A stretch of 64,000 nt of DNA from Streptomyces sp. VRA16 Mangrove soil (GTDB taxonomy: Bacteria; Actinomycetota; Actinomycetes; Streptomycetales; Streptomycetaceae): positions 186,001 through 250,000 of the forward strand of contig NZ_JAFVLN010000014.1 of NCBI RefSeq assembly GCF_017377775.1, given 5' to 3'. The position numbers and the translations under genes are program-made. A model generated the notes under the pieces. That model saw only the letters and a list, made by a program, of their open reading frames with translations. It was not told the DNA's origin and did no database searches. This document shows, in pieces, positions 42,001-49,970 of the stretch; position 1 is the first letter of the stretch, and each line of letters starts with the position of its first letter.

Positions 42001-43819
42001 CGCCGAGCCGGGCTGGGCCGAGGATCTCGCCGCCGCCCGCCGCGCCATCCGCGTCCGCATCGCCGGCACCGACCACTGGGCGGCGATCGAGGACGCGGGC
42101 CGGTTGCGCGACGCGCTGGGCACAGCCCTCCCGGTCGGCGTCCCGGAGGCCTTCACCGAACCGGTCAAGGACCCCTTGGGCGACCTGCTGGCCCGCTACG
42201 CCCGAACCCACGGCCCGTTCACGTCGAAACAGGCCGCGGCCCGCTTCGGCCTCGGCACGGCGGTCACCGAGGGCGCCCTCCAGCGCCTGGGGGCCAACGG
42301 CCGGGTCGTGCAGGGCGAGTTCCACCCCGCCGGTATCGGCCAGGAGTGGTGCGACGCCGCCGTCCTGCGCCGCCTGCGCCGCCGCTCCCTGGCCGCGCTC
42401 CGTCACGAACTCGAACCGGTGCCCCCGGCGGCGCTGGCCCAGTTCCTGCCCCAGTGGCAGCACTTGGGCGGCCACGGCCTGCACGGCATCGACGGCCTGG
42501 TCCGGGCCGTCGAGCAGCTCCAGGGCGCCTCGGTCCCGGCGTCCGCCCTGGAGAAGCTGGTCCTGCCCTCCCGCGTCTCCGGCTACGTACCGGCGATGCT
42601 CGACGAACTCACCGCGTCCGGCGAGGTCGTATGGGCCGGCGCGGGCTCGCTGCCCGGTAAGGACGGCTGGGTGAGCCTGTACCTCGCCGACACCGCGCCC
42701 CTCCTCCTGCCGCCCCCGCACCCCCTGGAGCCGACGGCGCTCCACGAGTCGATCCTGTCGTCCCTCTCCGGCGGCTACGGCCTGTTCTTCCGCCAGATCG
42801 CCGACCAGGTCCGCGCCACCACGCACCCGGAGGCCACCGATCCCCAACTGGCCGACGCCCTCTGGGAGCTGGCCTGGTCGGGCCGGCTGACCAACGACAC
42901 GCTGGCGCCGATGCGCGCCCTGCTCGGCTCAGGACGCACCGCGGGGTCCACCGCCCATCGAGCCCGCCGGTCCGTCCCGCGCGGGCGCTACGGAAGCCTC
43001 GCGGCGACAGCCCGCCCCACCTCGCGCACCGGCCCGCCCACCGTCGCGGGCCGCTGGTCCCTGCTGCCCGGGCAGGAGTCCGACCCGACGCTTCGCGCCC
43101 ACGCCCTGGCCCGCACCCTCCTCGACCGGCACGGCGTGGTGACCCGCGGCGCCGTGGCCGCCGAAGGCGTCGAGGGCGGTTTCTCGGCGACGTACCGGAT
43201 CCTTTCCGCCTTCGAGGAGAGCGGTCAGGCCCGGCGCGGCTATGTCGTGGAAGGCCTCGGCGCGGCGCAGTTCGCGATGGACGGCGCAGTGGACCGCCTG
43301 CGCGCGGCGGCCAATGCGCGAGAGCGCGGCGCGCCCCCGCCCGACCCCTACGCCTCCGTCGACGCCCCCACCTCGAAGGGCGCCGCGCCCCGCGCCCTCC
43401 TCCTGGCCGCGGCCGATCCGGCCAACGCGTACGGGGCGGCCCTGTCCTGGCCCGACCCGCCGACCGGCGCGGGACACAAGCCGGGCCGCAAGGCGGGCTC
43501 CCTCGTGGTCCTGGTCGACGGCGAGCTGACGCTCTACATGGAGCGCGGCGGCAAGACCCTGCTGTGCTGGCCCGCCGCCGAAGCGGCAGGAGGCTCGTCC
43601 ACCGCGGGCGCCGAGGACCTCACCCCGGCCCAGGTCGCCGCCGATCCCCGGCTGCCCGCGGCGGCGCAGTCCCTCGCGGACGCCGCCCGCTCCGGCTCCC
43701 TCGGCACGATCACGGTCGAGCGGATCAACGGCACGGCAGCGCTCACCTCCCCGTACGCCCCACTCCTGGAAGGAGCCGGTTTCCACGCGACCCCGCGCGG
43801 CCTGCGCCTGCGCGCGTGA
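39080..43819 (+). CDS. lhr: Large helicase-related protein Lhr
   Basis: 1579 aa. N-terminal DEAD/H helicase: Walker A APTGSGKT (about 51-58), DEVH box (about 175) and SATVRP; then helicase C (STIVFANSRRLAERLCNR, GRAGHQVG), the winged helix and Lhr beta-barrel/core, and a long C-terminal Lhr-CTD with several winged-helix segments. Lhr is a 3'-to-5' ssDNA translocase and RNA:DNA helicase linked to mitomycin-induced DNA repair in mycobacteria. The ATG at 39080 directly follows the DNA-damage promoter; the in-frame extension to 38957 is unsupported. nei-type glycosylase follows 60 bp downstream. Confidence 0.96.
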   Translation: MVRPKQGAHSALDGFSPATRGWFTGAFSAPTSAQAGAWQAIGEGSDVLVVAPTGSGKTLAAFLAALDQLASTPPPADPKKRCRVLYVSPLKALAVDVERNLRSPLTGIRQEAVRLGLPEPEVKVGIRSGDTPPAERRALATRPPDILITTPESLFLMLTSATRDALTGIETVILDEVHAVAGTKRGAHLALSLERLDQLLPRPARRIGLSATVRPVDEVARYLSPQRKVEIVQPPSGKEFDLSVVVPVEDLGELGGSPVADGDDKAERPSIWPHVEERITDLIESHRSTIVFANSRRLAERLCNRLNEIAYERATGEALPEDHSPAELMAESGAAKGAPPVIARAHHGSVSKEQRALVEEDLKAGRLPAVVATSSLELGIDMGAVDLVVQVESPPSVASGLQRVGRAGHQVGAVSTGVVFPKYRGDLVQSAVVTERMRAGSIESLRVPANPLDVLAQQLVAITALDTWQVDDLLALVRRAAPFASLPESAFTGVLDMLAGRYPSDAFAELRPRVVWDRVTGTVTGRPGAQRLAVTSGGTIPDRGLFGVFLAGADPKKGGGRVGELDEEMVYESRVGDVFTLGTSSWRIEDITRDRVLVSPAPGVPGRLPFWKGDQLGRPLELGRAVGAFLREVGSLKPEAARERLAAAGLDTWAADNVLSYLAEQREACGHIPDDRTIVVERFRDELGDWRVVVHSPFGAQVHAPWALALGARLSEKYGMDAQVMHADDGIVLRLPDADLMGLDLLDQEPAKLGMEYDSEQAPIGAADVAFDRGDVDQIVTDQVGGSALFASRFRECAARALLLPKRNPGKRTPLWQQRQRASQLLEVASEFGSFPIVLEAVRECLQDVFDVPGLAELMGDIESRKVRLVEVTTPEASPFARSLLFGYVAQFLYEGDSPLAERRAAALSLDSHLLAELLGQAELRELLDADVLAELEQELQWRTEDRRVRDPEGVADLLRLLGPLTGAELAERGAEPGWAEDLAAARRAIRVRIAGTDHWAAIEDAGRLRDALGTALPVGVPEAFTEPVKDPLGDLLARYARTHGPFTSKQAAARFGLGTAVTEGALQRLGANGRVVQGEFHPAGIGQEWCDAAVLRRLRRRSLAALRHELEPVPPAALAQFLPQWQHLGGHGLHGIDGLVRAVEQLQGASVPASALEKLVLPSRVSGYVPAMLDELTASGEVVWAGAGSLPGKDGWVSLYLADTAPLLLPPPHPLEPTALHESILSSLSGGYGLFFRQIADQVRATTHPEATDPQLADALWELAWSGRLTNDTLAPMRALLGSGRTAGSTAHRARRSVPRGRYGSLAATARPTSRTGPPTVAGRWSLLPGQESDPTLRAHALARTLLDRHGVVTRGAVAAEGVEGGFSATYRILSAFEESGQARRGYVVEGLGAAQFAMDGAVDRLRAAANARERGAPPPDPYASVDAPTSKGAAPRALLLAAADPANAYGAALSWPDPPTGAGHKPGRKAGSLVVLVDGELTLYMERGGKTLLCWPAAEAAGGSSTAGAEDLTPAQVAADPRLPAAAQSLADAARSGSLGTITVERINGTAALTSPYAPLLEGAGFHATPRGLRLRA

Positions 43820-43879
43820 GGCCCCCGGGGAGCCCCGCGCGACCGCTCACCGGAACGCGCCCGCGCCTACCCTGAACCC

Positions 43880-44680
43880 ATGCCCGAAGGAGACACCGTC
43901 CTACAGGCCGCGAAGCGGCTGCACACCGCCCTCGCGGGCGAGGTCCTCACCCGCTCCGACCTGCGCGTCCCGCGCTTCGCGACGGCCGACCTGACCGGCC
44001 GCGAAGTCCTGGACGTCACCGCGCGTGGCAAGCACCTCCTGACCCGCGTCGAGGGCGGCCTGACACTCCACTCGCACCTGCGGATGGACGGCTCCTGGAA
44101 GATCTACGCCCCGGGCGAGCGCTGGCGCGGCGGCCCCACCCACCAGATCCGCGCGATCCTCGCCAACGAGCACCGCACCGCGGTCGGCTACCGGCTGCCC
44201 GTCCTCGAACTGATCCGTACGACAGAGGAGTTCAAGGCGGTCAGTCACCTCGGTCCCGATCTGCTCGGCCCGGACTGGGACCCCGACGCGGCCCTGCGCA
44301 ACCTGCTCAAGGACCCCGCCCGCCCCCTCGGCGAGGCCCTCCTGGACCAGCGCAACCTCGCGGGCATCGGCAACATCTACAAGTCCGAGCTCTGCTTCGT
44401 GCTCCGCGTCACCCCCTGGCTCCCGGTGGGCGACCTGCCCGCCGACGCCGCCGCCCGGCTCCCCCTCCTCGCCCACAAGCTCCTCGACGCCAACCGCGAC
44501 CGCCCGGCGCGCAGCACCACCGGCCGCGCCCGCCCCAGTGAGCGCCTCTTCGTCTACGGCCGCGCGGGACGCCCGTGCCTGCGCTGCCGCACCACGATTC
44601 GCGAGGCGAACCAGGGCGACGGCTCCCGCGAACGCCCCACCTACTGGTGCCCGGGATGCCAGCAGGGCCCGATCGCTTAG
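43880..44680 (+). CDS. nei: Fpg/Nei-family DNA glycosylase (Nei2 type)
   Basis: 266 aa bifunctional glycosylase/AP lyase for oxidised pyrimidines. Catalytic N-terminus MPEGDTV (P, E after Met), helix-two-turn-helix DQRNLAGIGNIYKSELCF, and a zinc finger with Cys pairs CLRC and CPGC. TACCCT at 43868-43873 places initiation at the ATG at 43880 (leaderless). Adjacent and same strand as lhr; base-excision repair next to a damage-induced helicase is consistent with one repair cluster. Confidence 0.94.
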   Translation: MPEGDTVLQAAKRLHTALAGEVLTRSDLRVPRFATADLTGREVLDVTARGKHLLTRVEGGLTLHSHLRMDGSWKIYAPGERWRGGPTHQIRAILANEHRTAVGYRLPVLELIRTTEEFKAVSHLGPDLLGPDWDPDAALRNLLKDPARPLGEALLDQRNLAGIGNIYKSELCFVLRVTPWLPVGDLPADAAARLPLLAHKLLDANRDRPARSTTGRARPSERLFVYGRAGRPCLRCRTTIREANQGDGSRERPTYWCPGCQQGPIA

Positions 44681-44728
44681 CCGCCCCGCCGCCTCCAACA
44701 CCCCCACAAGCCCACCCCCGCACACCAA

Positions 44729-44758
44729 TTGACGGACCGTCAGAAATCCTCGTACGGT
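44729..44758 (+). promoter_or_regulatory. Promoter and palindromic operator of the SDR gene
   Basis: TTGACG (44729-44734), 18 bp, TACGGT (44753-44758); the predicted start is the ATG at 44765. The -35 is embedded in the palindrome TGACGGaCCGTCA (44730-44742), a typical TetR-repressor site, so repression would block RNA polymerase. No TetR gene is adjacent. Confidence 0.7.
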
Positions 44759-44764
44759 CCCTTC

Positions 44765-45547
44765 ATGCCTGTAACGGCGTACGACCTCACCGGACGCACC
44801 GCATTCGTCACCGGCGCGGCGAGCGGCATCGGCCGCGCGTCGGCCGCGCTCCTCGCCGAGGCGGGAGCCACCGTGCACTGCGCGGACCGCGACGAACAGG
44901 GCCTGCACGAGACGACGGACCTCATCAAGGAGGCCGGCGGTACCGCGCACGCGCACTCCCTCGACGTCAGCGACCGCACCCAGCTGTCCGAAGCGATCGC
45001 CACGGCGGCCCGCACCTCCCCCGGCGGCAGCCTCGACATCATGGCCGCCATCGCCGGGATCATGCACAGCAGCCCCGTCCTGGAGACCTGCGACGAGGAC
45101 CTCGACCGCGTACTCGCCATCAACTTCAAGGGCGTCCTGTACGCCTGTCAGGAAGCGGCCCGCACCATGATCGCGGCGGGCACCCGCGGCAGCATCGTCA
45201 CGATGGCCTCGGGGGCGATCGACACGGGCGGCCCCGGCCTGCTCTGCTACGGCGTCGCCAAGGCGGCCGTCGTCCAGCTGACCAAGACGCTCGCCACGGA
45301 GGTCGGCCCGCACGGCATCCGCGTGAACGCGGTCGCACCGGGCTGGATCCGCACCCCGATGACCACCCGCCACGACGAGCGCGTCCAGGCCCACACGGAG
45401 TCCCTGATGGTCCGGATGTCCCCGCTCGGCCGGGTCGGCGAGCCCGAGGACATCGCGCACGCGGTGCTGCACCTCGCCTCGGACGCCGCGGCGTTCACGA
45501 CGGGCCAGATCCTCCGCCCGAACGGAGGCGTCGCCATGCCCTGGTGA
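44765..45547 (+). CDS. Short-chain dehydrogenase/reductase
   Basis: 260 aa classical SDR. Cofactor motif TGAASGIGRASA, NAG-like IAGIMHSS, catalytic Ser in SIVTMASGA, YGVAK for the Tyr and Lys, and a C-terminal APGWIRTPM. The ATG at 44765 is the predicted transcription start (leaderless). Substrate unknown; TetR-type operator upstream suggests induction by a small hydrophobic ligand. Confidence 0.92.
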   Translation: MPVTAYDLTGRTAFVTGAASGIGRASAALLAEAGATVHCADRDEQGLHETTDLIKEAGGTAHAHSLDVSDRTQLSEAIATAARTSPGGSLDIMAAIAGIMHSSPVLETCDEDLDRVLAINFKGVLYACQEAARTMIAAGTRGSIVTMASGAIDTGGPGLLCYGVAKAAVVQLTKTLATEVGPHGIRVNAVAPGWIRTPMTTRHDERVQAHTESLMVRMSPLGRVGEPEDIAHAVLHLASDAAAFTTGQILRPNGGVAMPW

Positions 45548-45830
45548 CCTCTCCCCACACCGCACCCCCGGCTTGCCGGCCCGCCCGCACCGCCCTGGCG
45601 CGCACCCGCCGCGCGCCATGGTGCCCCGGCGCTCCCGCGACACCTGCGGCCTTCGATTTGGGCAGCGCGTGCACGGGCAGCAGACTCAGCCCCCATCCCC
45701 CGACGGCGACCGCCCCCTCGAACGCCCCGGCGTCGGGAGCGAAGGCCAGCCGCAGCACCCCCCACCACCACACCGCCCCGAGGACCAGGGCCGGTATCCA
45801 GCGCAGCAACCGCCACCGAGCCACTGCCAC
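45495..45830 (-). CDS. Small membrane protein, function unknown
   Basis: 111 aa from the GTG at 45830, with GGAGGTG eight bases upstream. Two hydrophobic segments: LLRWIPALVLGAVWWWGVLR (about 5-25) and GAVAVGGWGLSLLPVHAL (about 37-54), then a basic tail. Its last 53 bp overlap the 3' end of the SDR gene in antisense. Long frames on the plus strand across this 45.5-46.0 kb stretch are shadows. Confidence 0.7.
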   Translation of the reverse strand: MAVARWRLLRWIPALVLGAVWWWGVLRLAFAPDAGAFEGAVAVGGWGLSLLPVHALPKSKAAGVAGAPGHHGARRVRARAVRAGRQAGGAVWGEVTRAWRRLRSGGGSGPS

Positions 45831-45993
45831 CGACCGTTCACCTCCGCCGTCCCGCACGGCACCGCGCCGCACTCACCACGCCCCGCCACACCGGCCGCAC
45901 GACGCCACCTTCCGACGCTAACGGCGCGCGCACCCCGTGAACAGGGCGCACCGGTGGCGCGCCACCGAGGAGGTGACGCGCCCCGGCCCTTGT

Positions 45994-46467
45994 TCAGCCG
46001 CCGTTCTCGGCCTGGAACATCCAGTGATGCTTCTCCAGGTCCGCCGTGATGCCGATGAAGATGTCCTGGCTCACCGGATCCGCCTCACCGGTCGCCTCGA
46101 TCCGTTCCCGCATCCGGGTGATCACGGCGCCGAGGGCGTGCACCAGCGTCCCCACCGCGTCCGTGTCCTTGACCCAGCCCTCGGCGACCGCGCCGATGCC
46201 GCTGGTGTCGGCCACGGTCCTGGCCCGGCCGTCGGGCGGGACACCCAGCGTCGAGGCGCGCTCGGCCACCGTGTCGGAGTGCAGCCGCGCGGTGTCCACC
46301 ACCTCGTCGAGTTGCAGGTGCACCGACCGGAAGCGGGGGCCGACCACGTTCCAGTGCACCTGCTTCGCCACCAGCGAGAGGTCCACGAGATCGACCAGGG
46401 CGCCCTGCAGCGCCTCGGACACGGTCTTCAGATCAGCATCGGACAGCGGGCTCTTCACGACGTACAT
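45994..46467 (-). CDS. dps: Dps-family DNA-protection ferritin (DpsB-like)
   Basis: 157 aa. Ferroxidase site VHWNVVGPRFRSVHLQLDEV (His, His, Asp, Glu) and C-terminal DLEKHHWMFQAE, the Dps signatures. Stores iron and protects DNA under starvation or oxidative stress as a dodecamer. GGAGGTGACGG precedes the ATG, with unusually AT-rich DNA at 46470-46520 as its promoter region. By position it corresponds to the second S. coelicolor Dps (DpsB). Confidence 0.94.
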   Translation of the reverse strand: MYVVKSPLSDADLKTVSEALQGALVDLVDLSLVAKQVHWNVVGPRFRSVHLQLDEVVDTARLHSDTVAERASTLGVPPDGRARTVADTSGIGAVAEGWVKDTDAVGTLVHALGAVITRMRERIEATGEADPVSQDIFIGITADLEKHHWMFQAENGG

Positions 46468-46592
46468 CCGTCACCTCCGTATCGAAACCATTACCAACAA
46501 TGGCATATACGTACTACAACGGACACACAGGGGCATCAAACTCCCCGGCTCCGCCAGGCTCCATCGGCCGTCACCCCACGTGCCGGAACGCA

Positions 46593-46628
46593 GAAAGCCC
46601 CGGCCGAAATGATTCGGCCGGGGCTTTC
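46593..46628 (-). terminator. Terminator 3' of clgR
   Basis: 16-bp perfect stem (46593-46608 with 46613-46628), loop ATGA, followed on the minus strand by CTGCG. It lies 26 bp after the clgR stop and upstream of dps. Confidence 0.88.
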
Positions 46629-46653
46629 CCCGAACTCACGCTGAGCGCAGACG

Positions 46654-47034
46654 CTACGCCGCTACGACGTCGACCGCCTCCGCAGGCGCCTTGATCGTCA
46701 CCCGTTCCGGCGGGACGCCGGTCACGGAGACGGAATTGAGCATCGGGCGAACCGGCGATGGCACCGGCTCGGACGGGACCGCTGCCGCCGACGCGGCCAG
46801 CTCCGCGAGGGCGAGCTCGTCGCTCACCTCGCGCATCAACTCGGACATCCGTACGTCAAGCGCGTCGCAGATCGCGGAGAGCAGCTCGGAGGAAGCCTCC
46901 TTCTGCCCCCGCTCCACCTCGGAGAGATAGCCGAGCGAGACTCGGGCGGACGAGGAGACTTCGCGCAGAGTACGGCCCTGGCGCTGGCGCTGCCGACGCA
47001 GCACGTCACCCAGCAGGCGACGGAGCAGAATCAT
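46654..47034 (-). CDS. clgR: XRE-family transcriptional activator ClgR
   Basis: 126 aa. HTH: GRTLREVSSSARVSLGYLSE, then VERGQKEASSELLSAICDAL. Activator of clp protease genes in Streptomyces and Corynebacterium. The C-terminus ends VDVVAA; two terminal Ala residues are the reported degron by which ClpP removes ClgR. ATG at 47034 follows GAGGAGGGAG. Confidence 0.93.
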   Translation of the reverse strand: MILLRRLLGDVLRRQRQRQGRTLREVSSSARVSLGYLSEVERGQKEASSELLSAICDALDVRMSELMREVSDELALAELAASAAAVPSEPVPSPVRPMLNSVSVTGVPPERVTIKAPAEAVDVVAA

Positions 47035-47143
47035 CGGTGGCTCCCTCCTCGGACCGCGTAGCCGCATCCTTCACGCCCCACCGTACCGCCTTGCGCGGCG
47101 GCCGTGCGGGGAGCGATGTCGTGTTCACTCAGGGCTGCAAACA

Positions 47144-47722
47144 TCAAAACCCCCCGTTCTGTTCCGTATCCTGTGCCCGCGCATTCCCAGTAGGTTCGCC
47201 GGAATGCCCTCCGACCAGCTCTTCCGTGAGCAGTCCGAGCACGCTCCGTACACTCTCCCTACGGATTTCCGCACGGTCACCGTTCAACCGCAGCGCGAGC
47301 ACTTTGCGGCTACCAGCGAAATTCCGTGCGAAACGGGAACTGTCCGTTCCAGCCGCCTGTGGGCCGGCCACCGCCACGAACACGGTGCCCACCGGCTGCC
47401 CGTCCTGCGGGTCGGGACCTGCGACGCCCGTCGTGGCGATCCCCCAGTCCGCGCCGAGCGCGTCCCGCACCCCGGCGGCCATCTGCAGCGCGACCTCGGG
47501 GTGCACGGGCCCGTGCGCAGCGAGCAGCTTGTCGTCCACGCCGAGCAGCTCGTGCTTGAGCTCCGTGGCGTACGCGGTGACGGAGCCGCGGAAGGCTTTC
47601 GAGGCACCCGGCACGGACACCAGCTCCGCGGCCACGAGGCCGCCGGTCAGCGACTCGGCGACGGCAAGGGTCTCCCCTCGCTCCGTCAACAGCCGCAGCG
47701 CCTCGGCAGCCCCGTACGTCAC
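47144..47722 (-). CDS. cinA: CinA-family nicotinamide-nucleotide amidohydrolase
   Basis: 192 aa single-domain CinA: ETLAVAESLTGGLVAAELVS, VPGASKAFRGSVTAYATELK and IATTGVAGPDPQDGQPVGTV. Hydrolyses NMN in pyridine-nucleotide salvage. GTG start overlaps the pgsA stop (GTGA), so it is the third coupled gene of rimO-pgsA-cinA, which carries a RecA-NDp promoter. Confidence 0.94.
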   Translation of the reverse strand: MTYGAAEALRLLTERGETLAVAESLTGGLVAAELVSVPGASKAFRGSVTAYATELKHELLGVDDKLLAAHGPVHPEVALQMAAGVRDALGADWGIATTGVAGPDPQDGQPVGTVFVAVAGPQAAGTDSSRFARNFAGSRKVLALRLNGDRAEIRRESVRSVLGLLTEELVGGHSGEPTGNARAQDTEQNGGF

Positions 47723-48420
47723 TTCTCGGCCGCCTCCGGAGCAGTACCCGAAGCGGCCTGCGAGACCTCGGCGGCGGCCCGCGCCTCGGCGAGGCCCTCG
47801 CGCCGCAGCACGATCGCCTGGCGTACGTAGTCGAGCCCGGTGACCACCGTGAGGACGACGGCCACGGCCATCACCCAGAACCGGAAGGTCGCCAGCGGCC
47901 CGGTCAGCGCGAGCACGTACATGCCCACCGCCGTGCCCTGCGCCAGGGTCTTCATCTTGCCGCCGCGACTGGCCGGAATGACCCCGTACCGGATCACCAC
48001 GAAACGCAGCAGCGTGATCCCCAGCTCACGGCCGAGGATGACGCCGGTCACCCACCAGGGCAGATCGTCGAGCGACGACAGACAGATCAGCGCCGCCCCC
48101 ATGATCGCCTTGTCGGCGATGGGGTCGGCGATCTTCCCGAAGTCGGTGACCAGGTTGTACGTCCGCGCGAGATGACCGTCGAAGACGTCCGTGATCATGG
48201 CGACGGCGAACGCCGCCCAGGCCCAGGCCCGCATCACCGGGTCGTACCCGCCGTCGGCGAGCATCAGCACCACGAAGCCCGGCACGAGCAGCAGCCGGAT
48301 CATGGTCAGGATGTTGGCGATGTTCCACAGGCTGGCCTGATTCACGGCCGCAGCGCCCAGCTTGCCGCCGGGCGCCGGCCTTCCGGTGCCGCCCGCGGCG
48401 GATGCCGGCACTCCGGTCAT
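47719..48420 (-). CDS. pgsA: CDP-alcohol phosphatidyltransferase (PgsA)
   Basis: 233 aa, about six membrane segments. The CDP-alcohol motif is complete: DVFDGHLARTYNLVTDFGKI then ADPIAD (D-x2-DG-x2-AR-x8-G-x3-D-x3-D). Makes phosphatidylglycerol phosphate from CDP-diacylglycerol and glycerol-3-phosphate. ATG overlaps the rimO stop (ATGA), and its own stop overlaps cinA. Confidence 0.93.
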   Translation of the reverse strand: MTGVPASAAGGTGRPAPGGKLGAAAVNQASLWNIANILTMIRLLLVPGFVVLMLADGGYDPVMRAWAWAAFAVAMITDVFDGHLARTYNLVTDFGKIADPIADKAIMGAALICLSSLDDLPWWVTGVILGRELGITLLRFVVIRYGVIPASRGGKMKTLAQGTAVGMYVLALTGPLATFRFWVMAVAVVLTVVTGLDYVRQAIVLRREGLAEARAAAEVSQAASGTAPEAAEK

Positions 48421-49898
48421 CTGCCCGCCTCCTCAGCCCTGTCGACCGCGCCGTCCAACGGTTCGGCAACGAGGTCCACGCCCTCGGTACCGACCACCTT
48501 TGCCACGACCATACGGCCGACGCTCAGGCCTTCGCCGCCCATGAGCCGCACTTGGCCGTCCGTCTCCGGGGCCTGGTGCGCACCGCGCCCGAGCACGCCG
48601 TCCTCGGCGTCCACCGACTCGACGAGCACCTCGACGGTCTCGCCCAGACGCTCCTCGGCCCGCTGGGACACGAGCTGCTCGGCCAGCCGCGACAGCCGCG
48701 CGAGGCGCTCGGCGACGACGTCCTCGTCGAGCTTGTTCTCGTACGTGGCCGCTTCCGTGCCCTCCTCGTCGGAGTAGCCGAAGACGCCGATGGCGTCCAG
48801 CCGCGCGCCGTTCAGGAATCGCTCCAGCTCGGCGTAGTCGGCCTCGGACTCTCCGGGGAAGCCCACGATGAAGTTCGACCGGACACCCGCCTGCGGCGCC
48901 TTGCTCCGAATGGTGTCGAGCAGCTCCAGGAAGCGGTCGGTGTCGCCGAAGCGGCGCATCGCGCGCAGCACGCCGGGCGCCGAGTGCTGGAAGGAGAGAT
49001 CGAAGTACGGGGCGACCTTCTCGGTCCCCGTCAGGACGTCGATGAGCCCGGGCCGCATCTCGGCGGGCTGCAGGTAGCTGACGCGGATCCGCTCGATCCC
49101 GTCGACGGCGGCCAGCTCGGGCAGCAGTGTCTCCAGGAGACGGATGTCACCTAGGTCCTTGCCGTACGAGGTGTTGTTCTCGGAGACCAGCATGACCTCC
49201 TTGACGCCCTGCTCGGCGAGCCAGCGCGTCTCCCCCAGCACGTCCGACGGACGGCGCGAGATGAACGACCCGCGGAACGACGGAATGGCGCAGAAGGAGC
49301 ACCGCCGGTCGCAGCCGGAGGCCAGCTTCACGGAGGCCACGGGCGCCCCGTCGAGCCGGCGGCGCAGCGGCGCGCGCGGCCCGGACGCGGGCGCGACACC
49401 CTCAGGAAGCTCCGACAGGTCCACCGGCGCGTGCCCCGGCAGCGCGACCCCGGAGCCCGCCTCCTGGCGCTCGGCAGGGCTGATCGGCAGCAGCTGGCGG
49501 CGGTCGCGCGGGGCGTGCGCCTCCACGCTCCCACCCGACAGGATCGTCTGCAGGCGGCTGGAGATGTCCTCGTAGTCGTCGAAGCCGAGCACGCCGTCGG
49601 CCTCGGGGAGGGCTTCGGCGAGCTCCTTGCCGTACCGCTCGGCCATGCAGCCGACCGCCACGACGGCCTGGGTTCTGCCATGGCCCTTGAGGTCATTGGC
49701 TTCGAGGAGGGCGTCGACGGAGTCCTTCTTCGCGGCTTCGACGAAGCCACAGGTGTTCACGACGGCGACGTCTGCGGCCTCGGCGTCCTCGACGAGCTCC
49801 CAGCCGTCCGCCTCCAAGCGGCCTGCGAGCTCCTCCGAGTCCACCTCGTTACGGGCGCAGCCAAGGGTGACGAGTGCGACGGTACGGCGTTCGGGCAT
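48417..49898 (-). CDS. rimO: Ribosomal protein S12 methylthiotransferase RimO
   Basis: 493 aa radical-SAM methylthiotransferase acting on the conserved Asp of S12. N-terminal Cys in LVTLGCARNEVDSEEL and VNTCGFVEAAKKDSVDALL; radical-SAM Cx3Cx2C CDRRCSFCAIPSFRG; TRAM domain at the C-terminus. ATG at 49898 immediately follows the DNA-damage promoter (leaderless within one base); an upstream GTG at 49922 is inside the promoter. Heads rimO-pgsA-cinA. Confidence 0.95.
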   Translation of the reverse strand: MPERRTVALVTLGCARNEVDSEELAGRLEADGWELVEDAEAADVAVVNTCGFVEAAKKDSVDALLEANDLKGHGRTQAVVAVGCMAERYGKELAEALPEADGVLGFDDYEDISSRLQTILSGGSVEAHAPRDRRQLLPISPAERQEAGSGVALPGHAPVDLSELPEGVAPASGPRAPLRRRLDGAPVASVKLASGCDRRCSFCAIPSFRGSFISRRPSDVLGETRWLAEQGVKEVMLVSENNTSYGKDLGDIRLLETLLPELAAVDGIERIRVSYLQPAEMRPGLIDVLTGTEKVAPYFDLSFQHSAPGVLRAMRRFGDTDRFLELLDTIRSKAPQAGVRSNFIVGFPGESEADYAELERFLNGARLDAIGVFGYSDEEGTEAATYENKLDEDVVAERLARLSRLAEQLVSQRAEERLGETVEVLVESVDAEDGVLGRGAHQAPETDGQVRLMGGEGLSVGRMVVAKVVGTEGVDLVAEPLDGAVDRAEEAGR

Positions 49899-49905
49899 GG
49901 ACTCA

Positions 49906-49928
49906 AGACTACTTCGTTCCACTGACAG
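49906..49928 (-). promoter_or_regulatory. RecA-NDp (PafBC-type) promoter of rimO-pgsA-cinA
   Basis: On the minus strand: CTGTCAGTGGA (49918-49928), 6 bp, TAGTCT (49906-49911). First base differs from recA and lhr (C for T), otherwise the same element and the same 6-bp spacing. The predicted start is at 49899, one base before the rimO ATG. Confidence 0.8.
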
Positions 49929-49970
49929 CCCTCGCCCCGAGGGTTACCGCAAGATCACCGAGGTCAGCGG

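Noticed and set aside
45573..46049. Plus-strand Pro/Arg-rich protein across 45.6-46.0 kb
   Set aside because: Low-complexity shadow of the minus-strand small membrane gene and dps; no ribosome site.
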